This document shows positions 8,669 to 16,313 of a stretch of DNA of 19,275 bases, in pieces. How positions within the stretch are numbered: the first letter of the stretch is position 1; each line of letters starts with the position of its first letter. The stretch comes from Acidobacteriaceae bacterium. Lineage in GTDB: Bacteria > Acidobacteriota > Terriglobia > Terriglobales > Acidobacteriaceae. The stretch is from assembly GCA_030039895.1 (NCBI GenBank), contig JASHUR010000381.1:1-19275 (forward strand), read 5' to 3'. Under the pieces are notes generated by a model. It was not told the origin of the DNA and searched no databases. It saw only the letters and a list, made by a program, of their open reading frames with translations. The translations under genes were made by a program, and so were the position numbers.

Positions 8669-8673
8669 GGAGG
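8669..8673 (+). promoter_or_regulatory. Ribosome-binding site that sets the glycosidase/FGE-like start
   Basis: GGAGG lies 10 nt before the ATG at 8684. That ATG opens a clean signal peptide. The frame is open back to an ATG at 8519, but that start lies within the promoter and upstream of the operator. Confidence 0.6.
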
Positions 8674-8683
8674 GCTCAGATTC

Positions 8684-10891
8684 ATGCCCAGAAGATCATG
8701 GACCGCACTCGTCACCGGCATCATTGTCGGCGCCGCATTAGTCGCTGCTTCTGCCTTTGCCCAAAATCATGTCGTTCCGCAAGGCGAGCAGATTCCCCCG
8801 CCCTCATGCCTCGTCCAGCGTGGCGCATGGGAGGGCGGCAGCAGCGCGCTCTGTACTCCGGAGGACTACGCGAACTGGCTGGAGGCCATCCAGCATTGGC
8901 GCTTTGAGCGGCGCATTCGCCAGGGGCTTACGCCGGAGAAGCTTCCCGGAATTCCGGACTTTTATGCTTTGCCGGAGTTGCAGTGGATCCACAGCGAATT
9001 CATGCAGCCGCAGATGATGGTGCAGGACCGCTACTTCTACGATCCGCAGACTCACAAGTACACGGTCGACAGGTACCTGAACGACGTGACCGCGCGCTAT
9101 GGCGGGATCGATGCAGTGCTCATCTGGTCCACCTATCCGAACATGGGCATCGACGCCCGGAACCAGCTGCAGATGGTGGAGTCGATGCCGGGGGGATACG
9201 CCGGCGTTCGCCAGATGGTCGATGACTTCCATCGGCATGGAGTTAAGGTGCTCTTCCCGATGATGATGTGGGACCAGGGCTCGCATAGTCCCGGCGAGCC
9301 GTGGCCGGACGCCATTGCGAACGAGATGAAGGAGATCGACGCCGACGGCGTCAACGGCGACACGCAGCAGGGCGTTCCGCTGGCCTTCTCGCTCGCGGCT
9401 GTACAGGCTGGGCACCCGCTGGCGTTTCAACCAGAGGGAGGCGCCAGCGACGAAGCAGTGCGGTGGGATGTGCTGGGCTGGGGCTACTACAAGTTCCAGT
9501 TTGTCCCGACCGTAGACCGGTATCGCTGGCTGAATCCCAAACATCAGGTGAATATTTCCGACCGCTGGAACCGCAGCAAGACGGACGATCTGCAATACGC
9601 GCTCTTCAACGGCGAAGGCTGGGAGAGCTGGGAAAATGTTTGGGGCATCTGGAATGGGATTACTCCGCGGGACGCGGAAGCAACGCGGCGGGTCGCCGCA
9701 ATCGAGCGGGAAGTTGCGCCATTTTTTGAGAGCGAGGGATGGCAGCCGTTCTATCCCATGCAACTGTATGGCGTGTTTGCAAGCCGCTGGCCGCTCGGCG
9801 ACAACACCGTATGGACCATCGTGAACCGCAACGAATACGACGTCAAAGGCCGGGAGATGAAGGTTCCGGCCACGAGCGGCGTGCGGTATTTCGACCTGTA
9901 TCACGGTGTGGAGCTGCAACCGGTGCACAACGGCAGCGAAGATGTGCTGGTGTTTCCAATCGAAGCGCATGGCTATGACGCGGTGATGGCGATTCAGGGC
10001 GCACCCGATGCAAAGCTGCAAGCCTTTCTGGCAAAGATGAAGGTGATGACCGAGCGGCCGTTGTCGTCCTATTCGGACGTGTGGAAGCCGTTGCCGCAGC
10101 AGATGGTGCCGATCGCCAAAACGGCTCTGGCAGCCAGCGCGCCTCCGGGCATGGTGAAGATCCCCGGGGGAGAGTATGTCTTCAAAGTGCACGGCACGGA
10201 AATCGAGGGCTTCAACGACGTCGGCACGGATGTGCAGTATTCGTGGGAGGACTCGCCCCGGCGATACCATGAGCACCGGATGCACATTGACACGTTCTAT
10301 ATGGACAAGTATCCCGTCACCAACGCCGAGTACAAGAAGTTCCTGGACGCTACGCACTATCATCCAGTGGACGATTATGACTTTCTGAAGGACTGGAAGA
10401 ACGGAACTTATCCGGCGGGCTGGGGCAACAAACCGGTGACCTGGGTATCGCTCAAGGATGCCGAGGCCTACGCGAAGTGGGCGGGTAAGCGGCTGCCGAA
10501 CGAGTGGGAGTGGCAGTACGCTGCGCAGGGCGGCGACGAGAACCGCATCTATCCGTGGGGCAATACCTGGAATCCGTCGGATGTGCCAACCCCGGACAAG
10601 GGGCATGAGCTGACAGGCCCCGCCGATGTAAACGCCCACCCCGATGGGGCCAGTCCATTCGGAGTGATGGATATGGTCGGCAACATCTGGCAGTGGACGA
10701 ATGTGTTCGAGGACGAACACACACGCGCGGCTGTTCTGCGCGGCGTCAGCTACTACCAGCCTCAGGGATCGGTCTGGTACTTCCCGCAGGCCTACAAGAA
10801 TGATGAGCACAGCAAGTATCTGCTCATGGCGCCCAGTTATGACCGCTCCGGCACGCTAGGATTCCGCTGCGTGAAGGACGCCGCGCAGTAG
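8684..10891 (+). CDS. Secreted glycosidase-like protein fused to an FGE-sulfatase (SUMF1)-like domain
   Basis: This is a 735-residue exported protein. The signal peptide runs from 1 to 26 (basic MPRRSW, hydrophobic core, ending AFA-Q). Residues about 120-380 look like a glycoside-hydrolase-type TIM barrel: IDAVLIWSTYPNMG, then HGVKVLFPMMMWDQG, then EIDADGVNGDT near 219-225, and a WGYYKFQF segment. A beta-sandwich-like stretch follows to about 480. Residues about 487-735 are a formylglycine-generating-enzyme/sulfatase-modifying-factor fold: PPGMVKIPGGEYVF, FYMDKYPVTNAEYKKFL, KRLPNEWEWQYAAQGG, MDMVGNIWQWT and the terminal GTLGFRC. The catalytic cysteine pair of true FGEs is absent, since the matching region (RGVSYYQPQGSVWYF) has no Cys. 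The C-terminal domain is therefore more likely a binding or structural module. I cannot place the barrel in a numbered GH family. Control by the nearby LacI-type repressor is likely. Confidence 0.75.
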   Translation: MPRRSWTALVTGIIVGAALVAASAFAQNHVVPQGEQIPPPSCLVQRGAWEGGSSALCTPEDYANWLEAIQHWRFERRIRQGLTPEKLPGIPDFYALPELQWIHSEFMQPQMMVQDRYFYDPQTHKYTVDRYLNDVTARYGGIDAVLIWSTYPNMGIDARNQLQMVESMPGGYAGVRQMVDDFHRHGVKVLFPMMMWDQGSHSPGEPWPDAIANEMKEIDADGVNGDTQQGVPLAFSLAAVQAGHPLAFQPEGGASDEAVRWDVLGWGYYKFQFVPTVDRYRWLNPKHQVNISDRWNRSKTDDLQYALFNGEGWESWENVWGIWNGITPRDAEATRRVAAIEREVAPFFESEGWQPFYPMQLYGVFASRWPLGDNTVWTIVNRNEYDVKGREMKVPATSGVRYFDLYHGVELQPVHNGSEDVLVFPIEAHGYDAVMAIQGAPDAKLQAFLAKMKVMTERPLSSYSDVWKPLPQQMVPIAKTALAASAPPGMVKIPGGEYVFKVHGTEIEGFNDVGTDVQYSWEDSPRRYHEHRMHIDTFYMDKYPVTNAEYKKFLDATHYHPVDDYDFLKDWKNGTYPAGWGNKPVTWVSLKDAEAYAKWAGKRLPNEWEWQYAAQGGDENRIYPWGNTWNPSDVPTPDKGHELTGPADVNAHPDGASPFGVMDMVGNIWQWTNVFEDEHTRAAVLRGVSYYQPQGSVWYFPQAYKNDEHSKYLLMAPSYDRSGTLGFRCVKDAAQ

Positions 10892-10908
10892 GCCGCACCC
10901 CGGGGCGA

Positions 10909-10943
10909 CGGAAAGCCAAGATTTCTGTCGCTCCCGCTTTCCG
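10909..10943. repeat. Inverted repeat after the glycosidase/FGE-like gene, possible terminator
   Basis: A perfect 8-bp stem (CGGAAAGC 10909-10916, GCTTTCCG 10936-10943) encloses a 19-nt loop, 17 nt after the stop codon. A competing stem, GCGAC/GTCGC, uses 10905-10909 and 10927-10931. No T-run follows, so an intrinsic terminator is only possible. Confidence 0.35.
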
Positions 10944-10978
10944 CACCTTGAGATTCGCGACAGGGCATTGCGGCCAGG

Positions 10979-10992
10979 GTGAAAGCTTTCAC
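10979..10992. promoter_or_regulatory. 14-bp perfect palindrome between convergent genes, operator-like
   Basis: GTGAAAGCTTTCAC is a perfect palindrome in the 190-nt gap between the ends of the glycosidase/FGE-like and lacI-type genes. It differs from the repeated operator TGAAACGTTTCA only at the two central bases (GC instead of CG). It has no promoter next to it. Confidence 0.35.
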
Positions 10993-11081
10993 AAATGAGG
11001 CCGGCTTTTCGTCCTATCCGGTCTGCCCACGTGGGAGAACTGTGGAACCACTTTGAGCAATCGCCAGGTTTGCCTTGCAGC

Positions 11082-12176
11082 TCAGGACCTGCGCCGGGTG
11101 GAAGTCCTCTTTTTCGTGCCCGGGGGCGAGGCCGTCGCTGCCTTGCGGCGTTGCGGCGGTTGTGATGCATCGACAGGAGGAGCCACAGATTCGCGGATTC
11201 TTAGCTCCGTCTCCAGAACGATGTGCCTGGCCGGGCTCGTGTCGCCGCGAACACGATCGAGCAGCAGGCGGGCGGCCGTCGCTCCAAGCTGATAACCGGG
11301 TTGAAACACCGACGCCAGCGACGGATTAAGAAGCGATGCAAATTCAAGATCGTCGAAGCCCACGATCGAGAGATCCCCGGGGCACTGCAGTCCGAGACTG
11401 CGCGTGGCCTCAATCACGCCCATGGCGATCATGTCGTTGGCCGCGAATATGGCCGTCGGACGCGGGAGCAGGCGGAGCAGCAACATCGCCTTCGCCCGGC
11501 CTCCGGGAACGTCGAAGCTGGTCTCCTGCACATACTCGGGCGGAACCGGCAGACCCGCTTCGGACATTGCCCGCCGGAAGCCGCGGAGCCGCTGTTCAGA
11601 GTTGGTCAGATGAAGGGGCCCGGCGATGACCGCAATGCGCTGATGGCCGAGACGGATCAGATGACGTGTAACGGCTGCCGCGCCATGCTCGTTCGCCACC
11701 GTCACGCTGTCTCCCTGCCAGCGCTTGGGCAGGCGGTCGATACACACCACCGCAGCCCCATTTCTCTGGTACGACTCCGCCTGCTTGGTCAGGTCGCTGA
11801 AATTGGAGGGAATGACAATAAGGCCCGCAGGCAGATACGTGCGCAGCTCATTGAGGTGCGCCAGCTCCTTTACATGATCGTTGTCGGTGTTGCAGAGCAC
11901 CAGCCGGTAGCCATTGGAGAACGCAACATCCTCGGCTCCACGTATGACCGCCGGGAAGAATGGGTTGGTGACATCGGGTATCACCATCCCAATCATATTG
12001 GTCTTGTCGCGACGCAGGCCGCGGGCAAGTGCGCTGGGCTGGTAGCCGATCGACTGGACCGCCTCCTCTACCCGGCGGCGAAGCGGGTCGCGTACACGGG
12101 CGCTGCCGTTGAGCACGTTGGAAACCGTCCCCAGCGAAACCCCGGCAATGCGCGCGATTTCCTTCATGTTGGCCAT
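11082..12176 (-). CDS. LacI/GalR-family transcriptional repressor
   Basis: This is a 364-residue regulator. The N terminus is a textbook LacI helix-turn-helix (MKEIARIAGVSLGTVSNVLNG, residues 4-24) followed by the hinge region (GYQPSALARGLRR). The periplasmic-binding-protein-like sensor domain covers about 60-330: NMIGMVIPDVTNPFFPAVIRG, AGLIVIPSN, VVCIDRLP, AIFAANDMIAMGVIEA, LSIVGFDDLEFA. A Lys/Arg/Ser/Thr/Pro-rich tail of about 30 residues follows the last conserved segment and is longer than usual. The ATG at 12176 has only a weak ribosome-binding site; an in-frame ATG three codons in is an alternative. The gene converges on the glycosidase/FGE-like gene and diverges from the TonB receptor gene. 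Matching palindromes stand before both and before its own promoter. It probably represses all three until a sugar ligand binds; the ligand is unknown. Confidence 0.93.
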   Translation of the reverse strand: MANMKEIARIAGVSLGTVSNVLNGSARVRDPLRRRVEEAVQSIGYQPSALARGLRRDKTNMIGMVIPDVTNPFFPAVIRGAEDVAFSNGYRLVLCNTDNDHVKELAHLNELRTYLPAGLIVIPSNFSDLTKQAESYQRNGAAVVCIDRLPKRWQGDSVTVANEHGAAAVTRHLIRLGHQRIAVIAGPLHLTNSEQRLRGFRRAMSEAGLPVPPEYVQETSFDVPGGRAKAMLLLRLLPRPTAIFAANDMIAMGVIEATRSLGLQCPGDLSIVGFDDLEFASLLNPSLASVFQPGYQLGATAARLLLDRVRGDTSPARHIVLETELRIRESVAPPVDASQPPQRRKAATASPPGTKKRTSTRRRS

Positions 12177-12202
12177 AGGTCGATTTACTCAGACGTGTTT
12201 GC

Positions 12203-12230
12203 AGTATATGCAACTTCGGGAACGTTTCAA
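12203..12230 (-). promoter_or_regulatory. Promoter of the lacI-type gene, overlapped by an operator
   Basis: On the minus strand, TTGAAA (plus 12225-12230) and TATACT (plus 12203-12208) are 16 nt apart, a good -35/-10 pair. They lie 27-54 nt upstream of the lacI-type start. The -35 hexamer sits inside the 10/12 operator at 12218-12229, which fits autorepression. Confidence 0.55.
12218..12229. promoter_or_regulatory. Degenerate LacI-family operator at the repressor's own promoter
   Basis: GGGAACGTTTCA matches the palindrome TGAAACGTTTCA at 10 of 12 positions, keeping the central CG and one full half-site. It covers the -35 box of the lacI-type gene. The weaker match is what would be expected of mild autoregulation. 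Confidence 0.5.
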
Positions 12231-12370
12231 CACGTAAGGCGGAAAGCAGGCCGCGCGCCGGGAGCATTTCCGCGAGCCGGCTCTGAGGCTCAGCAGACCT
12301 GAAAGCAGCCTGTAGAGCGGCGATGAAAGCCAGGAGAAGCAGAGCGCAGCAAGCGGGCCGGAAAAACTTC

Positions 12371-12400
12371 TTGACAGCTCTAAAGTGCGAGTCGTAGCAT
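12371..12400 (+). promoter_or_regulatory. Sigma-70-like promoter of the TonB-dependent receptor gene
   Basis: A perfect TTGACA (12371-12376), an 18-nt spacer and a -10 TAGCAT (12395-12400, four of six consensus bases). The expected transcription start, near 12407, lies just before the operator at 12414-12425. Confidence 0.6.
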
Positions 12401-12413
12401 TTCGGATGATTTT

Positions 12414-12425
12414 TGAAACGTTTCA
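12414..12425. promoter_or_regulatory. LacI-family operator upstream of the TonB-dependent receptor
   Basis: A perfect copy of TGAAACGTTTCA, identical to the site at 8547-8558. It begins 43 nt after the start of the TTGACA box and lies 30 nt before the GTG start codon. A repressor here would block initiation or early elongation. Confidence 0.78.
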
Positions 12426-12455
12426 TTGTGAGGATCGAATTCCAGGAGTACACCA

Positions 12456-15400
12456 GTGAAATTGAAAATCCCCGCTATATTGCGGCTCGCCACCTTCCTC
12501 CTTGTCCCCCTGATGTTCGCCATACCCGCGCTCGCACAGTTCTCTCAACGCGGCGGCATCTCCGGGACGGCCTTTGATCCGACCGGCGCGGTTGTCCCTG
12601 GGGCCAAAATTGTTTTGACCAACACAGGGCAGGGCTCCACCCGCTCAGCCGTATCGGACGCAACCGGACACTTTGAATTCGACAACCTTGCGGCCGGGCA
12701 GTACCAGCTTGCGATCACAGCGACGGGATTTCAGTCGGCCACATCGCAGATGATCACGGTCAACATCGGTGAGCTTTCCCATTTCGATTTCCACCTCACT
12801 ACAAGCTCGGTCAGGCAAACCGTGACAGTATCAGCTCAAAACGTGGGGCTGGTGACAGATACGACGGGTACGACAGTCAATATTTCGTCCCGCCAACTGG
12901 AGCAGCTTCCGCTGAACGGCCAGAACTTCACATCGATCGCTGCCCTCGCGCCCGGAGTGTCTACCTATCCTCAGGCCAACATCAATCCGTATGGCACCTA
13001 TTCTGTGGGCGCGCAGTTCGCCATGGGCGGTGTTGCGTTCACTACCGGCGGCACGTTCGAGGGGTCGCGCGACAACGGGTTTTATGTCAACGGTGTCAAC
13101 ATCGACGACAACTATGAGAGCAGCATCAGCTTCGAGCCTTCGTCGCAGGCGCTGGGAACCGGAAACCTTGAGGTATCGAATTTCTCTCCCTCGGTAGGCG
13201 GCAATATGTCGTCCCTCGAGATGGAGACGAAGGCTGGCTCCAGCCAATTCCATGGAGAGGCCTACGACTTCATGGAAAATACCGACCTGAATGCCACCAA
13301 CCCCTACGACAAACTGGTGCAGAGCATCACGGGAACGCCGGCAACCAAGCCCTCCATCATTCGCAATCAGTTCGGCGGCAATCTCGGCGGCCCGGTTTTC
13401 ATTCCCAAAGTTTTGCCCTGGTTCAGGCAGCACGCCTTTTTCTTTGTCAACTACGAGGAAATGATCGAGCACGACGGCAACCAGCTGGTTGCGACCTCGG
13501 TGCCCTCCGGGGCGGAGCGCAAGGGCGACTTCAGCGAGCTGTTGGGAAACAATCCCAGTCCGGAGCAGCTCTATAACCCCTTCGATACCACCTATGACTC
13601 CAGCGGAAACAGTGTCCGGCCTGCCATCCCCAACAACAGGCTCGATCTGGCGACCAAGCCGGACGGGTCATCGATCATCGATCCCGCTTCCGCCACCATT
13701 CTGAATGAGCTCTGGCCGATGCCGAATGTGCCCAACACGCCGAGCAATGAGACGAACTTTATCGGTTACCAGGCGCTGGGAATCAATAATGGAACCCTGG
13801 ATACGCGCTTCGATGTGAGATTTACACCAGAGGACACGATGTTCGTGACCTGGTCGAAGACCTCGGGCACACAGTCGATTAACGGCGGTCTTGCGCCCTC
13901 CAACCTCTACGATATTCCGGTCCAGAACAACGCCTACCTGGTCACCGTGAACTACGTGCACATCTTCAGCCAGAATCTGACCAATGAACTTGTCTTCGGC
14001 AATGGCGACGGCGCGCTGTTGACCATGTCCAGCGGACTCATGAGCTGGTACAACAGCGATTCGAACCCATTGAACAAGCTATTCCAGAATACGGGTTCGG
14101 GAATCACTAAAGGCGTTTTGGGGATCTTTGCCGGTCCATACACCTATGCCGTTCCCGGCGCACCCGAGGTATTCCGGGCTGAAAATGAGTCGTGGCAGAT
14201 CTCTGACAATCTCGACTGGGTCCACGGGAGGCACACGGCTTCGTTCGGCTTCAACTATTTCCGAAAGAGCGAACTCGACTGGGATTTCACAAGACAGATA
14301 TTCTTCGGACAGTCGTTCGACTACGGATTCGGGAGCGCCACGCTGCCGGCATTCAGCGCGAGTGGCAGTGGGCTGGGATACGAGGGCGGCGATCCCATTG
14401 CGGATCTGGTGATGGGGCTGCCTTCCAACATGTGGGTCCGCTACAACATTCAGGGTGGAAGTCCCACGGCCCCCGACTACAACGTCATCTTTCCCAGTTG
14501 GGGATTTTATGCGAACGACCGCTTCCGTCTGTCGCCGAAGGTTACCATTTCGGCGGGTTTGCGCTACGACCTCAGCATTCCCTGGTATACGCCGGATCCA
14601 AAGGCAGCACCCTGTTGCGCCGTCTACACCCCGACTCCGACCGGTGGCGTGCTGGAATACCCCGGCATCGCTTCCGGCCTTCCCGAGCACTACTTGAGCG
14701 CGCCCAAACTGGACTTTGCGCCTCGCATCAGTCTCGCCTATAGCTACGACCCGAAAACAGTTGTGCGCGCCGGCTATGGAATTTTCTATGACACCGGATC
14801 GACGCAAATCTCAACCAATGTCGGTAATGCCATCTATGGGACCTCTGCGGCTGTCAACTATAACTACAATAACGTTACGTTAGGGAAGCCGCAGGACACT
14901 CCCTACCTGACCTTGGCAAATATCTTTCCTGCTCCTCAAACCACTACGTTGGGAACCTTCCCTGTGTCCACCGGCCCGGGGCAGGGATACGAGGGCGACG
15001 GTCAATGGGCGACGGTCACTTACTATGACCAGAAGTCAATGCCCTTGTCCTACTATCAGAAATTCACGCTCGACATCCAACGCCAGATCAGCCCGCACGA
15101 TGTCTTCGAGCTCTCCTACAACGGAGTAGTAGGCAGGAAAGGGTGGAACGAGCGCAACATCAACCTGCCGCCGTATATGACAGGCTGGGTTGCAGGCAAC
15201 GGGGCTGTGACGAACTTTGACGCTGCGAGGCCAAATAACTCCGGACGGTGGGGCGATATTTATGTGTTGCGCCCCGAACTGAACTCCTCATACAACGCAT
15301 TGATCGCGCAGTGGAGGCATGCCTTCAGCAACGGCCTGGAGTTTGTGAGCAATTACACCTGGGGTAAGACTATGTCGGACTATCCATGGTCCAATACGCT

Positions 15401-16073
15401 CGGGAACAACGGCTCGGCGGGGGCCGGCTCAGACGGCTTCCAGTATCCAAACCTCTATGATCGCGGCCAGGCAAACTTTTCCCACCCCAACCGCTTTCTG
15501 TTCAGCGGCATCTGGGCGCCTCAGTACGGCAGAAGCTGGCCGTTAGCGGCTAGAACCGTTGCGACCGGCTGGCGACTGAGCGGCATTCTCACCATGGAAT
15601 CGGGCGATGCGTACACAGTCGTCAACGGCGGGCCGGGCACTCCATGCGCGGCTTCGACGAGCACGGCACAATGCCCGACAGGGTTTGGCTCAAGCGCCTT
15701 CGACAATGCCGGCTTCGATGAAGTGAATGTAAGCGGCGACCCGAACATCGGCCACTTCGATAAGACTGCCCTGCGTCAGTTCAACACCTCTGTCTTCTCG
15801 ATTCCGCCGAACAATGTGCGGGGCGATTCCGGACTGGGTACAGTTCGCGGTCCCGGACAAAACAACCTGGACTTCTCGCTTGCCAAGACGTTCAACGTGT
15901 ACGAAAACCTGCATCTGGAATTCCGAGGCGACGCATTCAATGCGCTGAATCATACCCAGTGGAACAACATCGTCACGACCTTCCCGAGCGGCAACGCGCA
16001 GTTCCCGTTCGGCATGGTGGCGGGAGCGCGTGAAGCACGCATCGGCCAGCTGACGGCAAAGCTGATCTTCTAG
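12456..16073 (+). CDS. TonB-dependent receptor with carboxypeptidase-regulatory-like N-terminal domain
   Basis: This 1205-residue outer-membrane protein has a signal peptide at 1-27 (ending ALA-Q). A carboxypeptidase-regulatory-like beta-sandwich follows at about 32-115 (ISGTAFDPTGAVVPGAKIVLTNT, TGHFEFDNLAAGQYQLAI, ATGF). The plug domain is next, with the segment RQLEQLPLNGQNFTSIAALAPGV near 150. A long beta-barrel carries receptor features such as QFGGNLGGPVFIPK, FFFVNYE and FRGDAFNALNHTQW, and the last residue is Phe, as in outer-membrane barrels. This architecture is greatly expanded in acidobacteria and is thought to import oligosaccharides or other large nutrients using TonB energy. There is no SusD partner. 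The start is GTG, with AGGAG at 12444-12448, 7 nt upstream. The promoter and LacI-type operator in front suggest sugar-dependent induction. Confidence 0.95.
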   Translation: MKLKIPAILRLATFLLVPLMFAIPALAQFSQRGGISGTAFDPTGAVVPGAKIVLTNTGQGSTRSAVSDATGHFEFDNLAAGQYQLAITATGFQSATSQMITVNIGELSHFDFHLTTSSVRQTVTVSAQNVGLVTDTTGTTVNISSRQLEQLPLNGQNFTSIAALAPGVSTYPQANINPYGTYSVGAQFAMGGVAFTTGGTFEGSRDNGFYVNGVNIDDNYESSISFEPSSQALGTGNLEVSNFSPSVGGNMSSLEMETKAGSSQFHGEAYDFMENTDLNATNPYDKLVQSITGTPATKPSIIRNQFGGNLGGPVFIPKVLPWFRQHAFFFVNYEEMIEHDGNQLVATSVPSGAERKGDFSELLGNNPSPEQLYNPFDTTYDSSGNSVRPAIPNNRLDLATKPDGSSIIDPASATILNELWPMPNVPNTPSNETNFIGYQALGINNGTLDTRFDVRFTPEDTMFVTWSKTSGTQSINGGLAPSNLYDIPVQNNAYLVTVNYVHIFSQNLTNELVFGNGDGALLTMSSGLMSWYNSDSNPLNKLFQNTGSGITKGVLGIFAGPYTYAVPGAPEVFRAENESWQISDNLDWVHGRHTASFGFNYFRKSELDWDFTRQIFFGQSFDYGFGSATLPAFSASGSGLGYEGGDPIADLVMGLPSNMWVRYNIQGGSPTAPDYNVIFPSWGFYANDRFRLSPKVTISAGLRYDLSIPWYTPDPKAAPCCAVYTPTPTGGVLEYPGIASGLPEHYLSAPKLDFAPRISLAYSYDPKTVVRAGYGIFYDTGSTQISTNVGNAIYGTSAAVNYNYNNVTLGKPQDTPYLTLANIFPAPQTTTLGTFPVSTGPGQGYEGDGQWATVTYYDQKSMPLSYYQKFTLDIQRQISPHDVFELSYNGVVGRKGWNERNINLPPYMTGWVAGNGAVTNFDAARPNNSGRWGDIYVLRPELNSSYNALIAQWRHAFSNGLEFVSNYTWGKTMSDYPWSNTLGNNGSAGAGSDGFQYPNLYDRGQANFSHPNRFLFSGIWAPQYGRSWPLAARTVATGWRLSGILTMESGDAYTVVNGGPGTPCAASTSTAQCPTGFGSSAFDNAGFDEVNVSGDPNIGHFDKTALRQFNTSVFSIPPNNVRGDSGLGTVRGPGQNNLDFSLAKTFNVYENLHLEFRGDAFNALNHTQWNNIVTTFPSGNAQFPFGMVAGAREARIGQLTAKLIF

Positions 16074-16220
16074 ACAGCGATGCAGTCAGCTCGCTGCCTA
16101 CGTTGCGCCGCTTGCCACACGCTGGCAATGCGTGGAAGAGAAGAAATATTTCTCCCCTTTGAGGGGCAGCGTTCAACCGTTGGCCGGAGCCGGAAAGGGC
16201 GCATTCTCCGTCTCGCCTGG

Positions 16221-16248
16221 ATGACAGCCTTCTCGAAGGAAGTATATG
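16221..16248 (+). promoter_or_regulatory. Candidate promoter of the transporter/kinase/glycosidase operon
   Basis: ATGACA (16221-16226, five of six bases of the -35 consensus) and TATATG (16243-16248, four of six of the -10) are 16 nt apart. The spacer contains a short inverted repeat (CCTTC-TC-GAAGG, 16229-16240). No good copy of TGAAACGTTTCA is present here. Confidence 0.35.
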
Positions 16249-16301
16249 TAGCGTAAAAGTGATGGGAGCATCGCATATGCTTTGCAGTGACTCTGCACCG
16301 C

Positions 16302-16307
16302 AAGGAG
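16302..16307 (+). promoter_or_regulatory. Ribosome-binding site that points to a TTG start
   Basis: AAGGAG lies 6 nt before the TTG at 16314. It would fall inside the gene if the upstream in-frame GTG at 16287 were used, and that GTG has no good ribosome-binding site of its own. Confidence 0.6.
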
Positions 16308-16313
16308 ACCAAC

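Larger units (their letters stand above)
16074..16313. other. Intergenic region between the TonB receptor and the sugar-uptake operon
   Basis: This 240-nt region has no gene. It contains a short hairpin just after the receptor stop (CAGCGA 16075-16080 with TCGCTG 16091-16096, no T-run, so a doubtful terminator) and a perfect 12-bp palindrome AGAAATATTTCT (16142-16153). A candidate promoter and the ribosome-binding site of the transporter gene lie at its right end. Confidence 0.4.

Noticed and set aside
8519..8683. 55-residue N-terminal extension of the glycosidase/FGE-like protein
   Set aside because: It would start inside the -10 region of the promoter and place the operator in the coding sequence. 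The internal ATG at 8684 has a ribosome-binding site and a normal signal peptide.
8804..10810. 668-codon minus-strand open frame
   Set aside because: It is wholly antisense to the glycosidase/FGE-like gene, with low-complexity His/Arg/Val-rich sequence and no domain. The plus strand has a signal peptide, a ribosome-binding site and FGE-domain motifs.
11848..12453. 201-codon minus-strand frame starting in the lacI-receptor intergenic region with a hydrophobic stretch
   Set aside because: Most of it overlaps the lacI-type gene in another frame, it runs through the receptor promoter and operator, and the shared part reads as a frame-shifted shadow of the helix-turn-helix region.
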